Assembly: GCA_963681505.1 (NCBI GenBank)
Contig: OY811988.1
Coordinates: forward strand, 2,870,306-2,934,305
Length of the DNA stretch: 64,000 bases
Reading direction: 5' to 3'
Source of the DNA: Eunapius fragilis
Taxonomy: Eukaryota; Porifera; Demospongiae; Spongillida; Spongillidae
Shown here: positions 1 through 13,900 of the stretch, piece after piece
Layout: every line of letters starts with the position of its first letter
Numbering within the stretch: position 1 is the first letter of the stretch
The notes under the pieces: generated by a model
What the model was told of the DNA's origin: nothing
The model's database searches: none
Seen by the model: the letters and a program-made list of their open reading frames with translations, nothing else
Program-made: the position numbers and the translations under genes

Positions 1-1450
1 ACGACTGCATTCAATTCTCCATCATCACGAGTGGCAGGAAGAGGTTGTGTCCAATCAATACCAAACCTTTCTGGTTCATCCTACGCATGCACGTGCACAC
101 ACATAGTAACAGACCATTAGAATTTGCAAAAGTGTAAATTACTTACATCTGTCATAGACACTGATTCACATCCTGTGATCCAAAGCTGACAGGGTGACAG
201 GTTGCCTTCAGAACTTAGAGGATGCAGGTCCCATGCTTGCATAAATACCTCCAGTGCTCTGTTTATAAATATACATAGTGGAGACAAAACAGATGTACTT
301 CATTCGTACAGTCTAGAATTCCGGCCCTTCTTCCTCCAAGGCATAAAACAGGTTGTAAAAAACAACAGTGCACTGGTTAAATACATCCAACCACAACCTC
401 TCAATACGCTGATTGTGAACACTGCATCCAGCTATGAAGCTCCCTCTTCCTGGTCTCCTTAAAGGATGCTCCACCATAAATCTAGCTACTCCAACGTTTT
501 ATCCACCTCTGTCTCCACGAACTCGACTAGGGCCCTAGCTGCCTTACACCCTCAATAAATAGATGGAGCACTGTGTCAGCTCAATAATTGTCACAGCTAT
601 GTAAGTAAACAATCCTGCGACTGTAGCCATCAATACAACCATGCATGAATTATACAAATCGCCACCTAAATGCAACTGAAATCAATTGCATGGGTATACA
701 GTATACATGTTTTAACACACTTACCTTATCAGTTTATGATTTCCATCGATGTGGTAGAGAGATTTGGGTCCCGGAACCTGGTACGCACGCCTATTTATAG
801 TGGAGAGGCGACGCATTATCGATCCATTAGGATCAATCTTCCTCTGAATTTTGCGGACACGATGTTGTTGGACTCTGAGACCGCGAGCCAATAGATGACC
901 GCACATTTGCCGATTCCCACACCATGGATATTCCTTCTGGATGCTGCTCATAACTACCTCTAGGTATACTCATCTGTAACTTCGGCATACTGCGACGATA
1001 TGGATAAGACTCTGCCATACACCGATGTACCGTTCTAGGGGAAAGGCCTATATTTGAGCACGGTAAAACGGTTTTCCGAGATGGTCTCGAGGTACAAAAA
1101 TCGCGCCGCCCAGCGGTTCCACTCGTTTCTGCCTGTGGCCGATAAGCACGTCTTGCCGTGTCCATAGCCTCTCGTAATACATTCAACGGCTACGCCATCC
1201 TTAAGTATTGCTTGGCACTTTCTTCGTTGACATTCAGACCCTCTGTATGCTTGATCAATAGAAATTATAGAATCTCGCGATAAGCCAGCTCAACCGTTGG
1301 TATAAACGCGTCCATTTGGTCAGATGAAACGCTTCTACCATCCTGTGTTGGCACTAGGGCGTTAATAACACTCCTCAGTGATGGAAGAACTCTCGCAGCG
1401 GCAGCCATCACGAGATTTGGAGACACGGATTTAGGAATAATAATAGCCAA
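1..1450 (-). pseudogene. Spliced integrase-core (rve-like) transposon gene, decayed
   Basis: Reading the minus strand gives three exons: about 1450-725, 665-147 and 80-1 (continuing off the left edge), joined by introns 724-666 and 146-81 with GTAAGT donors and AG acceptors. The protein shows HIDGNHKLIRW (725-760 and just after the intron), then HGCIDGYSR, then [21 protein letters not shown] (about 390-420), and FCLHYVYL/NRAL near the end. This order matches a multi-copy invertebrate family with an integrase catalytic core (first Asp in the IDG motif, second in the DRGG region). Decay is plain: a stop codon replaces the expected Glu after the second Asp, other in-frame stops lie near 580-655, and frameshifts occur near 260-320 and 970. 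The upstream part (about 830-1450) keeps a helix-turn-helix-like segment (FPRTVHRCM) but is shifted. Family assignment is from pattern memory; pseudogene status is read directly. Confidence 0.75.
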
Positions 1451-1524
1451 TGGTATGGAATAGGGGTTGATACGGAATGGAGATTGTACTTGTCTTATGT
1501 AATAATCTGCAACATTTCACAACA

Positions 1525-1905
1525 CCCCCCCCCCCCCCCCCCCCCCCCCAAATAATTGAATACGGGACGTGAATTTTGGCAGCGATCACCTCCCATAGAT
1601 TCAACCAGTAAGGGGGGGGGGGGGGGGGGGGGGGTGTGGGTTGGCTTTTGGGCCGATTCAACCAGTTGGGGGGGGGGGTGCTGTCGCTTTCGGCCAGTTC
1701 AATCAATCAGGTATCCGCGCTTTCGGCAGACTCAACCAGTGGGCAGTGGGGGCTCAGCTACGGGGGGGGGGGGGGGGTGTGCGCATGTATGTTAAACAAG
1801 GGGGGGGGGCGCCATTAGCATTGGGAGGGGGGCGCCATTCATCCCGAAAGGGGGGGGGGGGGCCATGGGCCCCCCCCCCCCCCCCCCCCCACCCCCCCCG
1901 GGGAC
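1525..1905. repeat. Cluster of poly-C and poly-G tracts with TTCAACCAGT copies
   Basis: Contains 25 C (1525-1549), 23 G (1612-1634) and several shorter G or C runs up to about 1900. Between them the motif TTCAACCAGT recurs (near 1600, 1658 and, altered, 1732), so this is a degenerate tandem array interrupted by homopolymers. The open frames here are glycine or proline runs and are not genes. Confidence 0.8.
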
Positions 1906-2036
1906 GCCCATGACTATTAAAGAGTCGATCATGCTGTTTTGTGATCTACTTGTTTTAGCATATAAGGGATTACTGTTATTATTAATGGATAATTCGAAGC
2001 ACTCATTGTCGATATATTGTTTATAGTGGTGATTCA

Positions 2037-2156
2037 CAGTGGCGGTGTGGCTGGGGGGGCAAACCTGCGTACGTTCGCATATTTGTCAGTATTTTCTAGT
2101 TTACTGGTGATTATGCGGAGAAATACTGGTTTGCCCCCCCAGCCACACCGCCACTG
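2037..2156. mobile_element. 120-bp MITE with CAGTGGCGG ends
   Basis: A near-perfect inverted repeat of about 28 bp (2037-2064 and 2129-2156) begins CAGTGGCGGTGTGGCTGG and encloses about 64 bp. Flanks GTGATTCA (2029-2036) and GTGAATCG (2157-2164) agree at 6 of 8 positions, as expected for an aged 8-bp hAT-type duplication. Ends resemble those of the elements at 58191 and 60765. Confidence 0.7.
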
Positions 2157-2452
2157 GTGAATCGGTTGTAAGCAACTTAATATAACGTTAGTATTGCATT
2201 GCACTAGAGCAGTGGTCATAGCTTAAAACTCATTGTGATTATTAAATGACTTCCATAATTCGCGGATACATTTGATGTTTTAGTGCTGGTTATGCATTCA
2301 TGATAACTGCTATGAAGCATATAAATCGCCTACGATTTCGTAGTGGTTATGCATGCATTTACATTAATGCATCCATTACAGCTATTCAACAAAATTGCCC
2401 AGACGTAACGCGTGACCACCAATGCTTGCGATATAAGATTCTTTCTTTACTT

Positions 2453-2603
2453 AGCGAGAAAGTTGGTGGGATGGAGGCTAAGGTGGTGTAAAAAGGAAGG
2501 GAACAAGGTTTTAGGAAAGGAAAAATGAGACAACAATCCTATATTTAGCACTGTTACATCTACATGTAGTCTCATTTTTAGCTTTTCCAAAAACCTTGTC
2601 GTA
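2453..2603. repeat. Degenerate copy of the A-type foldback palindrome
   Basis: The left arm (GAGAAAGTTGGTGGGATGG, then GTAAAAAGGAAGGGAACAAGG) and the centre (ATCCTATATTTAGCAC) match the 286-bp palindrome that ends the C elements; the right arm is shortened (about 2567-2603). It lies just beyond the NCLX stop codon. An old remnant of a C-type 3' end. Confidence 0.7.
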
Positions 2604-2698
2604 ATATAGATTGGATGAGATTGGATGTTAACAACTTTTGACACCAAATTTTAGTTCATAATAAATCATGACGTACACTATAATGCAAGTAACGAACA

Positions 2699-5600
2699 TC
2701 ACACAGGTGTAATCACACTAGAAATAACAATCCGAAATTTCTTCGTCTCTGCCAAAATAGAAATTAATAAGAAAGTAACATAAAGGCATACAAGAACTCC
2801 ACCATAGTAGCGTGTCAGTTTAAAGCAACAACTAGTGACAATCAGTGCAGTACACGCCAGACACAACATTAGAAATGTGACAGCCACCAGCTCAACCTGA
2901 GAGAAATATATCTAAGATATGAAGAGAGGTGTGCAAAAATTAATGAGTATTACAATACAAATCTTAAAAGAGCCAATGCAAAGGGTTTAATTGTACTACC
3001 CAGGTTAAGGTTGAATGAAGAATCAAATCTGTAATGTGCAGTAATTGCTTGCAATTTTGTAGGTGTACATGTTATTGTTCTTCAGATAACTAAAAATCCA
3101 TCATGAAATTAAAAATCGTATTATTCACAACTGAGTGGCTAATGAATTCGGCAGATTTAATGCCATGCATAAATGATTACTGCCCTATATTAAGATTTTA
3201 CAAATGGAAACTTACGGGAAATTCATATGTTCTATCAGCAACCATTTTGATTATAGATGCAACACCAATGGCAATGAGAAGATCTGTTAATACATAGTAA
3301 AGTCCACACCATTTTGTATACATGTATGCATGACAAACTATCACAAATCCATTAAATGATCATGTAAAGTACATACTGAATCAACTGCGCAATACTATAA
3401 TAATTACAAAAATCATTGCAAGGCTCAGCACACTACAGGATTCAACACGTAGGTAATTATGACATCGACATGTATTAATATTAGTGTATTAAACAGGACA
3501 GAATCATGATTTATGGGTTTGAATCCCAAATACTTTGGAAAATCATATGACAGCAAAAACCAACTCTACAGTATTTTACGAGTAATGGTATGGATGTATG
3601 GATACTCATGAGAGGACTTCCAAAGCAGGCACCCACAGCCATTCTAGGAAAACCTTGTCGTGCCATTGTTATATTTGAAACAGCATCTGTGTATTGGAAA
3701 AACATGGCATAAAGCAAAGCATACTACATTTACTTACCACCAATACTGTTCCCCCATGCTAAAAAGGTAAGACCAAGAATTCCATCTGACACATTGAAAA
3801 CTGCTCCAAATGTCTTTAAAAGGAAGCATCATGTCTCAACCACACGTAGCAATATTGTACATTGTATACCTGGAGAACACTGACAAGCTCACCAGCTAGA
3901 GTATATATCCAAATAACAGAAATCACGAAACCAATCCACGCAAATACCTAGAGATATTGATGTAGAAACCATAATCGTAATGTGCAAGTACAATTCTATA
4001 TATCTATACATGGAACATTCTACGAGAAAATGGGCCTTGTGAACCTATATATATAGCATCCAAATCAAATCTATATATCTTCCACATTTAAACCTCGTAG
4101 TAAGAAATTTCCAACGTCATTAGATGTAGTAACTTTTGATGTGCAATCAATCAGTCGTAGAAATGCTACAGCAGATTCCTATTTTTAACACTACATACCA
4201 CACCACTTATAAATACATTATGGTGTCTTACTGATGCTGGGTACTGACGTTACAAGTCTGATCCCTCCATAACAACCTCCTTGTCAGATATAGGCGTTCA
4301 AATCGCTTCAAATTTGGCAACGTAGAAGGGACCCGCCGCTACTTATTTGTCCTGTTTATTCATTTTTATTTCAGTTACGGAGATATATTTGTGCAAAGTG
4401 CGTGCATGATTTCCCGCTCGATTTGTGTCGATTTAGGCCCCCCACCTCCAATTATTGGCACAATTGAGCAGGAAAGTCTCTGCTACTTGGAATAGGAATA
4501 CTAGAAGACATGCGCTGGCCGAGACACACAAGCATATGGAATCCGGGAAGAAATGAAATAATGTGCAGGAGGGATACACGCACCGCAAAATTAGTGCTAC
4601 ACATGTACTACCTATCAGTTTTTCATCTGGTTACAAATTCAATTTCCAGCATTCACAAACATACGCAATAGTTTTCTACAGGACACTGGTACCGCTTGTC
4701 TCACTCATTCGTAGAGACATATGTGCACATGAGAACCCGTATGCCATCAATGTGGCGGGTGGACTGGTACATGTACTCAGATGTGCATTAAGCCCATCAA
4801 CGGAGCCAATCGTAAATCACAAAGGGATTGCCACAATTGTTTATCCAGCTTCATCCAGAAGAATTTGTATGGCAGCAAACTAACATTCAACACAGAGAGA
4901 GTGCTGTCAGAGAAGGCTTATGCAGCATTTGTGAAAAGGCGTGACAAGGTCTCATGGTCCATGGGGAGAAAAAATTATTTCTCTTGCTCCTTCAAGAGTA
5001 TAAAAAGAGTAACCTAGGTTGGACTAACAAACTCCGGCACTCTAATCTCCAGACTATGATTGGGTAGTTGCTGCTCGAAACAAGTTGATCCCGTGTGTGT
5101 ACTCCTCATCCACATGCACTTGACTTTGAGAGATAACTTTCGCTACATGAATTTCATACTATAACCAAATATGGACCAGACAATTTAGTGAGACAAAGCA
5201 GTGAAATCTGTTGTTGTCAGTACTGTAGATGGTGGTCCAGGTGAGAATCCTCGCTACCAGAAGGTCATAGAAATGGCTGAGCATCATTTCGGGCAGAAAA
5301 ATCTGGATGCATACTTCATTGCATACTTCATTGCATACTTCATTGCTACAAATGCAGGTCCTGGCAGAAGTGTATTCAACTGTGTTGAAAGAAGAATGGC
5401 TCCACTAAGCATAGAACTGTCAGGTTTAATTTTGCCTCATTCAGTGATCAATGACTGACCATTGACACCGACCTAGAGAAGATGAATTTCGCATTTGCTA
5501 GAAGCACCTTGGCTGAAATTTGGTCCGTTGATAGTCATGTAATAGTTGCTGAGTATATTGATCCTGAGCTACATGTATCTGAAGCCTCAAACTTGAAAAT

Positions 5601-8600
5601 CAAAAGACCCAATTTGCACACGTACACACTAGCCAATATTTCACCCAGATCGTTAAGTGCAATAATACAAGTCGTTACTCCAAGTCCAGAAGTTCTAACG
5701 CCATTTTTATGCCAGAAAGATTTCTTGCTCCTCTAATCACTATTGTACAAATGGCAATAATTGCATATGAACCGCCTGGAACATGCAGACTGGATCGATG
5801 AAGATCTTCTTGATCTCAAATTAGTTCTGGTACCCTCTGAAATAAGGACTGAAACAGCTATGCATGTCTGTTTGCTGGAGGAGCAACTTCAGTGTCCGTG
5901 GATAGAAGATGCATGGCCCGCATGTAATATTAAACCTTTTCTTCGTTGCATTAGCATTAATGGCACGAAATTTCTAATATACACACTTAAGACTATTCAT
6001 GGCAGGGGGAGGGGGGGGGGGGAAGGATTATTGTGGCAATCTGCGATGGAGGGGGGTCCAAAACAGTCTTAATTTGTGCGATGTAATCTTTGAATGGCCC
6101 CTAATGCAACGGCCCATCTCCACATGAATGCAAAGTTGAGCACAGTGCAACCTAACGTTAATGAATGTGGTATATAACGCCTCCTATGTGCCTGCTCAAA
6201 CTATGGTATTCTTGCCATACTGACTTACATTTCAAGTCAATCGTGCATGAATATATGTGCTAAAGCAATGTGTAATAATCAGATTGCAATATTGTCTAAT
6301 TACCAGCCTGCTTATGTTTTAAACAAAAATCATGCATCTTACCAATATTATTTTATCTTATATGTACAATGAAACACACTCATCTTGTTCTAACAATAAA
6401 CAGCTTAAGGAAAGATTGTGATTCCCATGCACAGTACTCTGCCTTGAGCTGTTGATTATTAGCCTACATTTATGATTATTGCAAATCACAACCTACTATT
6501 TAATGGTGTTACATTGTATTTCGAATGGTCAAAATACTCATACAAGAATACTGTAACATCGTAATGCATGCGCACTGGGAACATGTACTCACATTCATTG
6601 AGAACATATGGAAAAGTGGGGTTGCTTAGTTACATAGTAGTGCTGTGTTGTGTTAGAACTGTCCTAGCTATAAAAGTTGCTCGTTAACCCACGTGGTAAT
6701 ACATAAATAACTAAAGCATACCCTTATAGCAATGGACCTGTAGGAATAAGTAATACACTGTGTTTATATATATATATACAACAGGCCTTTTAAATACTTC
6801 ATACAACGCAGAGTGCTACAATGAGAATATTTATTTATTTTATCATTGCAAAAATATCCATACACAACTGTATTCAGTAGCAATCTACACATTTTATACA
6901 TCAGTCCAACTCACACAATGAAAGATGGGTTGCTTTTCTGGTTTTGTGGAGAAAGCCACAACAATGGCGAGGATGGTTGACATGACCAATACCAAAGTCC
7001 ACAAGGGAAAGACGCCTCCAATATTATGGAATCCCACTATATGGCAAAAGATAGTTTTACAGTTTTTGGGTTACAGCAGAAATTTAAACCTTGAAGCAAA
7101 ACCTCTTGTCCTGTAATCATTCATCTCTACCATAAACAGTAAGCATCTTCCTGTTGTATCACTCTCATAATGTGCTCTTGCATACATATGCATGGTGCTG
7201 GTTCTATCATACTATACCCCATTGCAGCCATTTTATTTAGGTAACATAACAAAGGCTATTATGTAAGTACACTTATAAGGAGTAATATTAAATTAATTAC
7301 CATACTGGGGTTAATGCAACAATGAATTTTTAATGAGATTTTAAGGCTGCAAAAAAAAACCTCCCCTTCACATTTTTTTAAACTGATAGCTGCTAATATC
7401 CCTAACGGTCTGAGCTTGACAACTTGATGGAGAAATGAACCACTATACTGTAGTACCAGTGAAAAGCCTACTAGTAGCCATTTTTACCTTTCCATACATT
7501 CAGTATATGTCCGCACGCTTCACCAGAACGTAAAGTTGATGATGGCTGGTGGCAAGCTGGAGTCATTAACTGATGGTGAATTGAGCACAACTGACACTGC
7601 TTTGCAGCAATACAGTGCAACCACTCATCATGACACCATTGCTGTCCACCTAAGTTTCCACAGAAAGTTCGTGGATTTTCTGGTCCAGTATGGTGGTATA
7701 AAAACCACAAAGATCTTTTTTTTCCTTCTCAGATGGATGTGCAGCACAGTACAAGAACTGTAAGAACTTTACCAATCTGTGCTAGTATTTACACGACTTT
7801 GGGGTGCATGCTGAGTGGCACTTCTTCGCGACATCCCAAGGGAAGTCTGCGGGGGACGGTGCTAGTGGAACCTTGAAGAGGCTTGCCATAAGAGCCAATC
7901 TGCAGCGTATCTATGAGGACCAGATATTCAATCACAGTCAGTACCATAAGACATATGCATTTTGGTTTCGTAACTTTGAGAGGGAACACGAGGAAGAAGC
8001 GAAGAATATGAGCAGAATGGTGCCTGGTACACATAAGCTGCACAAGTGTTGTCCCAGTTAGTGGCTCTATAATGGAAGTTAAACCATACTCAAACAGTAC
8101 AGTACTTCCTCAAGGAAAGAAAAGAAAGGGCTGCATTGTTTCCATCCATTACACCCCTTTCATTTAGTGCTATTGCTGGGTACGTAACTGTTGTTTATGA
8201 TGCCTCCAGTTGGCTTGGATATGTGCTCAATGAATTGGCACATGCTTACCTCGAAGCTGAACTGACACTGAATGCACACCTTCCTCACAGCTCTCCCTCA
8301 ACCTGTAGTGCACATCATAGGTTCCATCACCCTTGCTCTGCTCACTCATGTTTGCCTTTTCCAATTTCTTTGTTGAAGTCTTGTGTATTTCCACTACATA
8401 ACATATGCATGCTGTGTGTGTATGTGTATGTGTGTGCATGTGTTTGTGTGTGTGTGCTGTGTGTGTATGTGTATGTTTGTGTGTATGTCTGTGAGTGTAT
8501 GTGAGTGTACAATGTGAGTAGGTTTTGTGCTTAGGTATGTGTAGAGCAAGAACGTGTAATCAGTTACATTCCTCCATCCTAGCATTCCATCTGCATCCTA

Positions 8601-10327
8601 AGAGAAATGATGTGTTGGACATCGATCCTTCTGACATTTTAACACGTGTACAGCCATCAATAGCAACAGCCACTGGTAGGCCACTTTAAGCAGGAAATAA
8701 GTACAGGAAGCCTTATTATCATGCATGCAACTTTGCTTTTCTAATGGTTTATGGGTTCAGATAGTCTTGTTAATGATGTCCATTAACATGTGGTGGTTAA
8801 TATAAACAAACGACGCAAAGACAAGGAAAAGTTTTAATGGATACTAGTCTTTTAACTGGTACACAGTCTAGTGGTTCGTTTTCTCCATCAAGCTGTCAAG
8901 CACAGAACGTTGGGGATATTAATAGCTATCAGTTTTTAAAAATGGTGTGAATTGGAGGTTATTATTTTTTTGCAGCCTTAAAATTTATTAAAATTTCATT
9001 ATCGCAATAACCTCTGTATGGTAATTAAATTAATATTACTCTTATGGGTGTACTTACATAATAGCCCTTGTTATGCACAAACCACTTTTATGAAATGTCA
9101 AAGGTCACAGAAAAAGTCATATTATTAAAATGAGACATGATAGGGTATACAAGTGTATAGCAATTTCACTTTATACCTTAGGGGAGAAAATGATATGAGA
9201 GTGGTAGGGCAATATGAGAGGGGATGTATTCAGGGCGGTAAAAAGTTGGCATGGAATTATTACCCAATAACAAGTACAATACTGAACTATAAATATGTTC
9301 CTACAGTGTGAAGTACTAGGCTTGTTGGCCTGCCTAACTTTATACATAGTTTCAGGCCTATGCCATTTTTGGACCAACATCTTACCATAGTATTCCTCTC
9401 AACACATAAATCAGAGATTCATGGGAAATTACAGGCACTGCATAACTAATTTGCTCACTCCGTATGTAAACTTGAATAATTTTTTTTTTGTTAACAATAC
9501 ATTAACACATTTGGGGTCGTATTGTAGTTCAAATGGTGAACATCACATGAGTTGAAATTTGTAATTAATTAGAAACACAACATGAGGATTTTAAGACTTT
9601 TATGCCTAAGCACACCAAAGTCGTGTCACAGTATGTTTATGTAACAACTGCCTTTATTAACGTTAAATATCTTGTCCAAAAATATTCTGGATGTGCTCCC
9701 TAAGTAGATTCTCCTTTTTAATTACAATGCTTTTAGCCTGATAATGGGTGTCTTGAAACCCATACATTCCAGTGAAGAATATCTTGCAATGCCTATCAAC
9801 AGAAAGCATATACATAGCCTTAGTGCTCATAAGACTGTAGGGACTTCTAGGGAAAGCTAATCTTAATTTGAGATTGGCATTTGTAATGTTATCATAACAA
9901 GACTGATGTGTGGTTATAATGCAATCATAACAGCTTACAAAACAGTGTGGGCCCATCAATGGTTGCCCAGGTTCAAAGCTAGTTCCCCTTTCATTGTGTT
10001 TTGTACAAAGCACAAGTACACTGTACTGGCAAGTTCTATTACATTATACGTTTGAATTCCAAACACTACACACGTATAAGAATATGTTTCTGATTTAATT
10101 AACCCTTTCAACTCTAACAAAAAAATATGTGATGTGCATATATGACCCCAAAGGCATTCCTGTATTGGAAGACAAAGCTAATTATTATTTTTTAATCATA
10201 TATATATTATTCTGTTGATACATTACACACAATGGAATATAGCCTAATTCTAATTATTAATTTTAAAAACCACAACTGCTAAATTCATACAAGAGGAACA
10301 TACGGATGCCATGTTAGGGAAACGCAC

Positions 10328-10422
<95 letters not shown>

Positions 10423-10947
10423 GTACTTGCCCATCTGGATATCACTGTTGTAGAACCACGCATGGGTAGACATTTGGACGAAGGCATAAGATCTTGGTCT
10501 GACAATGGTTATAGTTTAGCAGTTTGATGATACATGTACCCCCATAGAAAACTGGCTTATGTTTAACTAAGCATACATGTATTCAGCTTGGTGTATGATA
10601 CAGACTTTGACAGTTATTGCAACCACATCAATAACAAAATAGCTGGTCCTTGGCAATATTGGAAAATCACATGGCAAACCAACAACTGGAGTGTCATTTA
10701 ATTCCTTAGGTAATCAGGAACTACGATAGTAGTTCCTATATAGGAATTGACCCGGGTCGTGAATATCATTAAAAAAACGCAACCAGCGTACAACTCGCGT
10801 ACCAAGAAACGGATAGTTTAGCTCTTTGTACCTATCGAGCCAGAAGGCAAAGACGGTCATTTTAATGTTTTGTTCCAGTCTTCAAACCGTTTGCTTCAAG
10901 AGAACAAAAAAGTTCGTGTTTTACCTCGTCCCCAGGCCAAATCTTCT

Positions 10948-10991
<44 letters not shown>

Positions 10992-13900
10992 TTCTTCTTC
11001 TCGGGTGAGTATAACTCGGGATAGGAATGGTTTTAAAGAGCGCCAATTATACCAATCGCTTTAGAATCTCCTGGAAGGACATCTTCAAGTATCAGAGATA
11101 TGAATAAAGCTTAAAACGTACATACGTAATCATTACGTAATGCGCAGTGTTAAATAGAAGCGTTCCCATGGCGACATTTACGTATATTTAGAATTGTGCA
11201 AACAAAGAGGAGAGCAGATGACGAGTTAGAATTCTCCCGCGTTCCTTACAGTGATCCCAAACAAAGCGGGCGTCTGCTCGTGACGGTAATTGAAGCGGAG
11301 GGGGAAGGGGTGGGTGGTGGGGGGGCACTTGCCAGTATAATCGATAAAAAAATGATAATTAAAAAATAGAGGAAACAAGTAAAGAAAAACATTCTCTAAC
11401 GAGAAAGTTGGTGGGATATAGGAATTGGAGGCAATGGTGGTGTTAAAAGGAAGGGAACAAGGTTTTGAGAAAAGGGTAATGAGACAAAAATCCTATATTG
11501 AGCACGTGTAAATGTAATAGAACCAAAAGAAGTGCTAAATATAGGATTTTTGTCTCATTACCCTTTTCTCAAAACCTTGTTCCCTTCCTTTTAACACCAC
11601 CATTGCCTCCAATTCCTATATCCCACCAACTTTCTCGTTAGAGAATGTTTTTCTTTACTTGTGACTCTTAATTTTCATCACTGCTATGTATAAATAGTTG
11701 TAATTTTTTTATCCTAAGTTTACACAGCTCATTTCAAAAACATTTTTTTACTAACATACGTTGCGTCACCAGGATGAAGAAGAGAGGAGCTGTGACACAA
11801 TGGAGGACGTTGAGCCACTTGTTCCAGTTATCATTTGGTTTCTCATGGTCCATAACAGGTACAGTAAGAGTAAGTAGAAAGCCAGCTGGACACTGCGTGA
11901 TGACAAGCAACTGTACACTATGGTGCCATTGTTTTAAGGCTTAAATCAGCAAAATTATGATTAACCTTCATTGTTATGTTGCCAGTTTAATCAACACATC
12001 AAGACCATAGAAGCATAATGTTAGCATCATACAAGATAGAATACATCATTATTATGACATCCCAGCTCAGACGTGAGTACATGCCCTATGGAGAATTCAC
12101 ACCTACAGTACATGTACATGTAGCAACCCAAATAGAACATCGTGCAGGGTATGCACCACTATGAGGTATTATCACTCATTGCTGTAATTGCTGGTGACAG
12201 TAAATTGTATAATAATTTATTGAGTTCATCAACAACTTAATTGCAAGCATGGAAATGATTGACACACAACAAAACATTTACATGTGTATGCAAACATACC
12301 TTAATAATTTCATATATCTTCCCGACTATACCAAGAGTTTTGAAGTCCTCACCGAAAGGCCAAAATGCCTTCAGCAGGGCAACAAAGGGATGAGAACCTA
12401 AACTAGAAGCTGGTTCAATGGACAATACAGACGACTCCTTATCCACTTCCGATGAATCTAGACCATAGCATATGTACACAAAATTTAATAGCGGCTTTGA
12501 CACCCACATGTACTACTCATACAGTGCACATGGTAATATCAAACAAAGTTAAGAACCTACACATACAGTACTAAACAACAGCAATTTGATTTTTTTTTCT
12601 ATTGTATGTGTGTAGGTGAAGTAAAAAGCCTGTGCATGGCATTTTCTTAAACCTTTTACTAAAAGGTATACATCACTTTCAGATCAAGGCTAATATTATA
12701 TGAGACGCTGGATCAAATTTGAAGATGTGATGTGATCCATAACTCCAGCTCATAAACTATTGTTCGGCTCTCCAATATTACACTAATGATGCACCATGCA
12801 TCAGAATAAAACATAACAATGTACCTTCTGAATTAATGGCTGCAAGTGGAGCACGGTATGAGGATACATCCAGCAGCATACGATTATGTGAATGAGACTG
12901 TAATGAAACTGGCTGGTCACCTCCATAATCGTTGCTCAGTGCCCCTTGAAGAATATAAACACAAGCTTGTAAATTATTAAAGCATGGAGTGGAAGAAAAG
13001 TGGTAAGCTAGGAGTGCAAGGGAAATAAGCAAGTGTTAAGACCCTCAAATGAATAAGGGATATAAAATCATTGTTACAGATAACAAAACATAAGATGCAA
13101 TACATGTAGCCCCTTCTTGCCTGCAATGGTAATTCGCATGCGATGCCGTCTTGTGTCACCTACACTATTAGACAAAGCATCAAGAAATGGTGCTGCAGTG
13201 TATGCCGCTGTGGGTAAAAGGCCTTGCAGTGCAGACCCAGCTCGTGGTCTGCCAGCCCTTGGTCTGCTAGATTCTAGTTGTACAGACTCTGATCTTAGCC
13301 TTCCAACATCATGCCTCAAAGATGCAGGAGTAACCCACAACTTATTGGGCTTGGCAGGATCAGTTTTCTCCAATTCAGTGATTGTACTGGGTGATGTATG
13401 CTCTGAAGTATCCAATTTGGATGGCTCACAGTCTTCAACAGATATATACACAGATGTAGGCGTAGCATTAGGTTCGCTGGATGATGATTCTTGGGCTCCC
13501 TCGGCATTATTCACTTTACCAGCTGCTGTACAAGACAACATTAATACATGAATGTAATCACACTTACGTACACATGTAACTACATCATTTATATATACTA
13601 ATCAAGTTATGTATACAAAGTGCACTAGTTAAGTAAACGTGGTTTGATATTGGATATGGTTTAGTCCTGAGTGACTTGCTAAGGTAGGAAGATAATCTGT
13701 GTACAGGTTCAAACAATTTGCTCAGGTGGTATAGAGTGGTGGGTGGGTCAGCAAACATTCAGGTTATCAATAGGCTGAGCTATGAGGCTGAATGGTTGCC
13801 TTACCAAAACATACATGTAGTACATGACCTGGGACAATGTAGTAAGGGGGTGCAGTTGTTTAGGTGCGAGTATTGCAGGCTAGGAGGCAAGTTTGACCTC

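Larger units (their letters stand above)
7245..9075 (+). mobile_element. 1.8-kb element with about 160-bp terminal inverted repeats
   Basis: Positions 7245-7405 and 8915-9075 are inverted copies of each other. Both outer ends read CATAACAA followed by GGCTATTATGTAAGTACAC, and both inner ends read ACTGATAGCT before ATATCCC. Identity by eye is roughly 80-85 percent, so the element is old. The interior carries plus-strand transposase-like fragments. It sits in NCLX intron 11 (7037-11759). I could not define a target-site duplication. Confidence 0.8.

Noticed and set aside
9663..10013. 116-codon minus frame in an NCLX intron
   Set aside because: No recognisable motif, no convincing start or splice sites, and no repeat elsewhere in the window.
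10826..11064. Poly-Arg or poly-Ser small proteins
   Set aside because: Products of a triplet repeat in the C1 leader; the frame is not maintained in the other copies.
11376..11661. The A palindrome as an independent MITE inserted at the edge of C1
   Set aside because: The same junction with C body sequence occurs in C1, C3 and C2, the 12-mer matches the C 5' end, and the empty sites include the palindrome as part of the unit.
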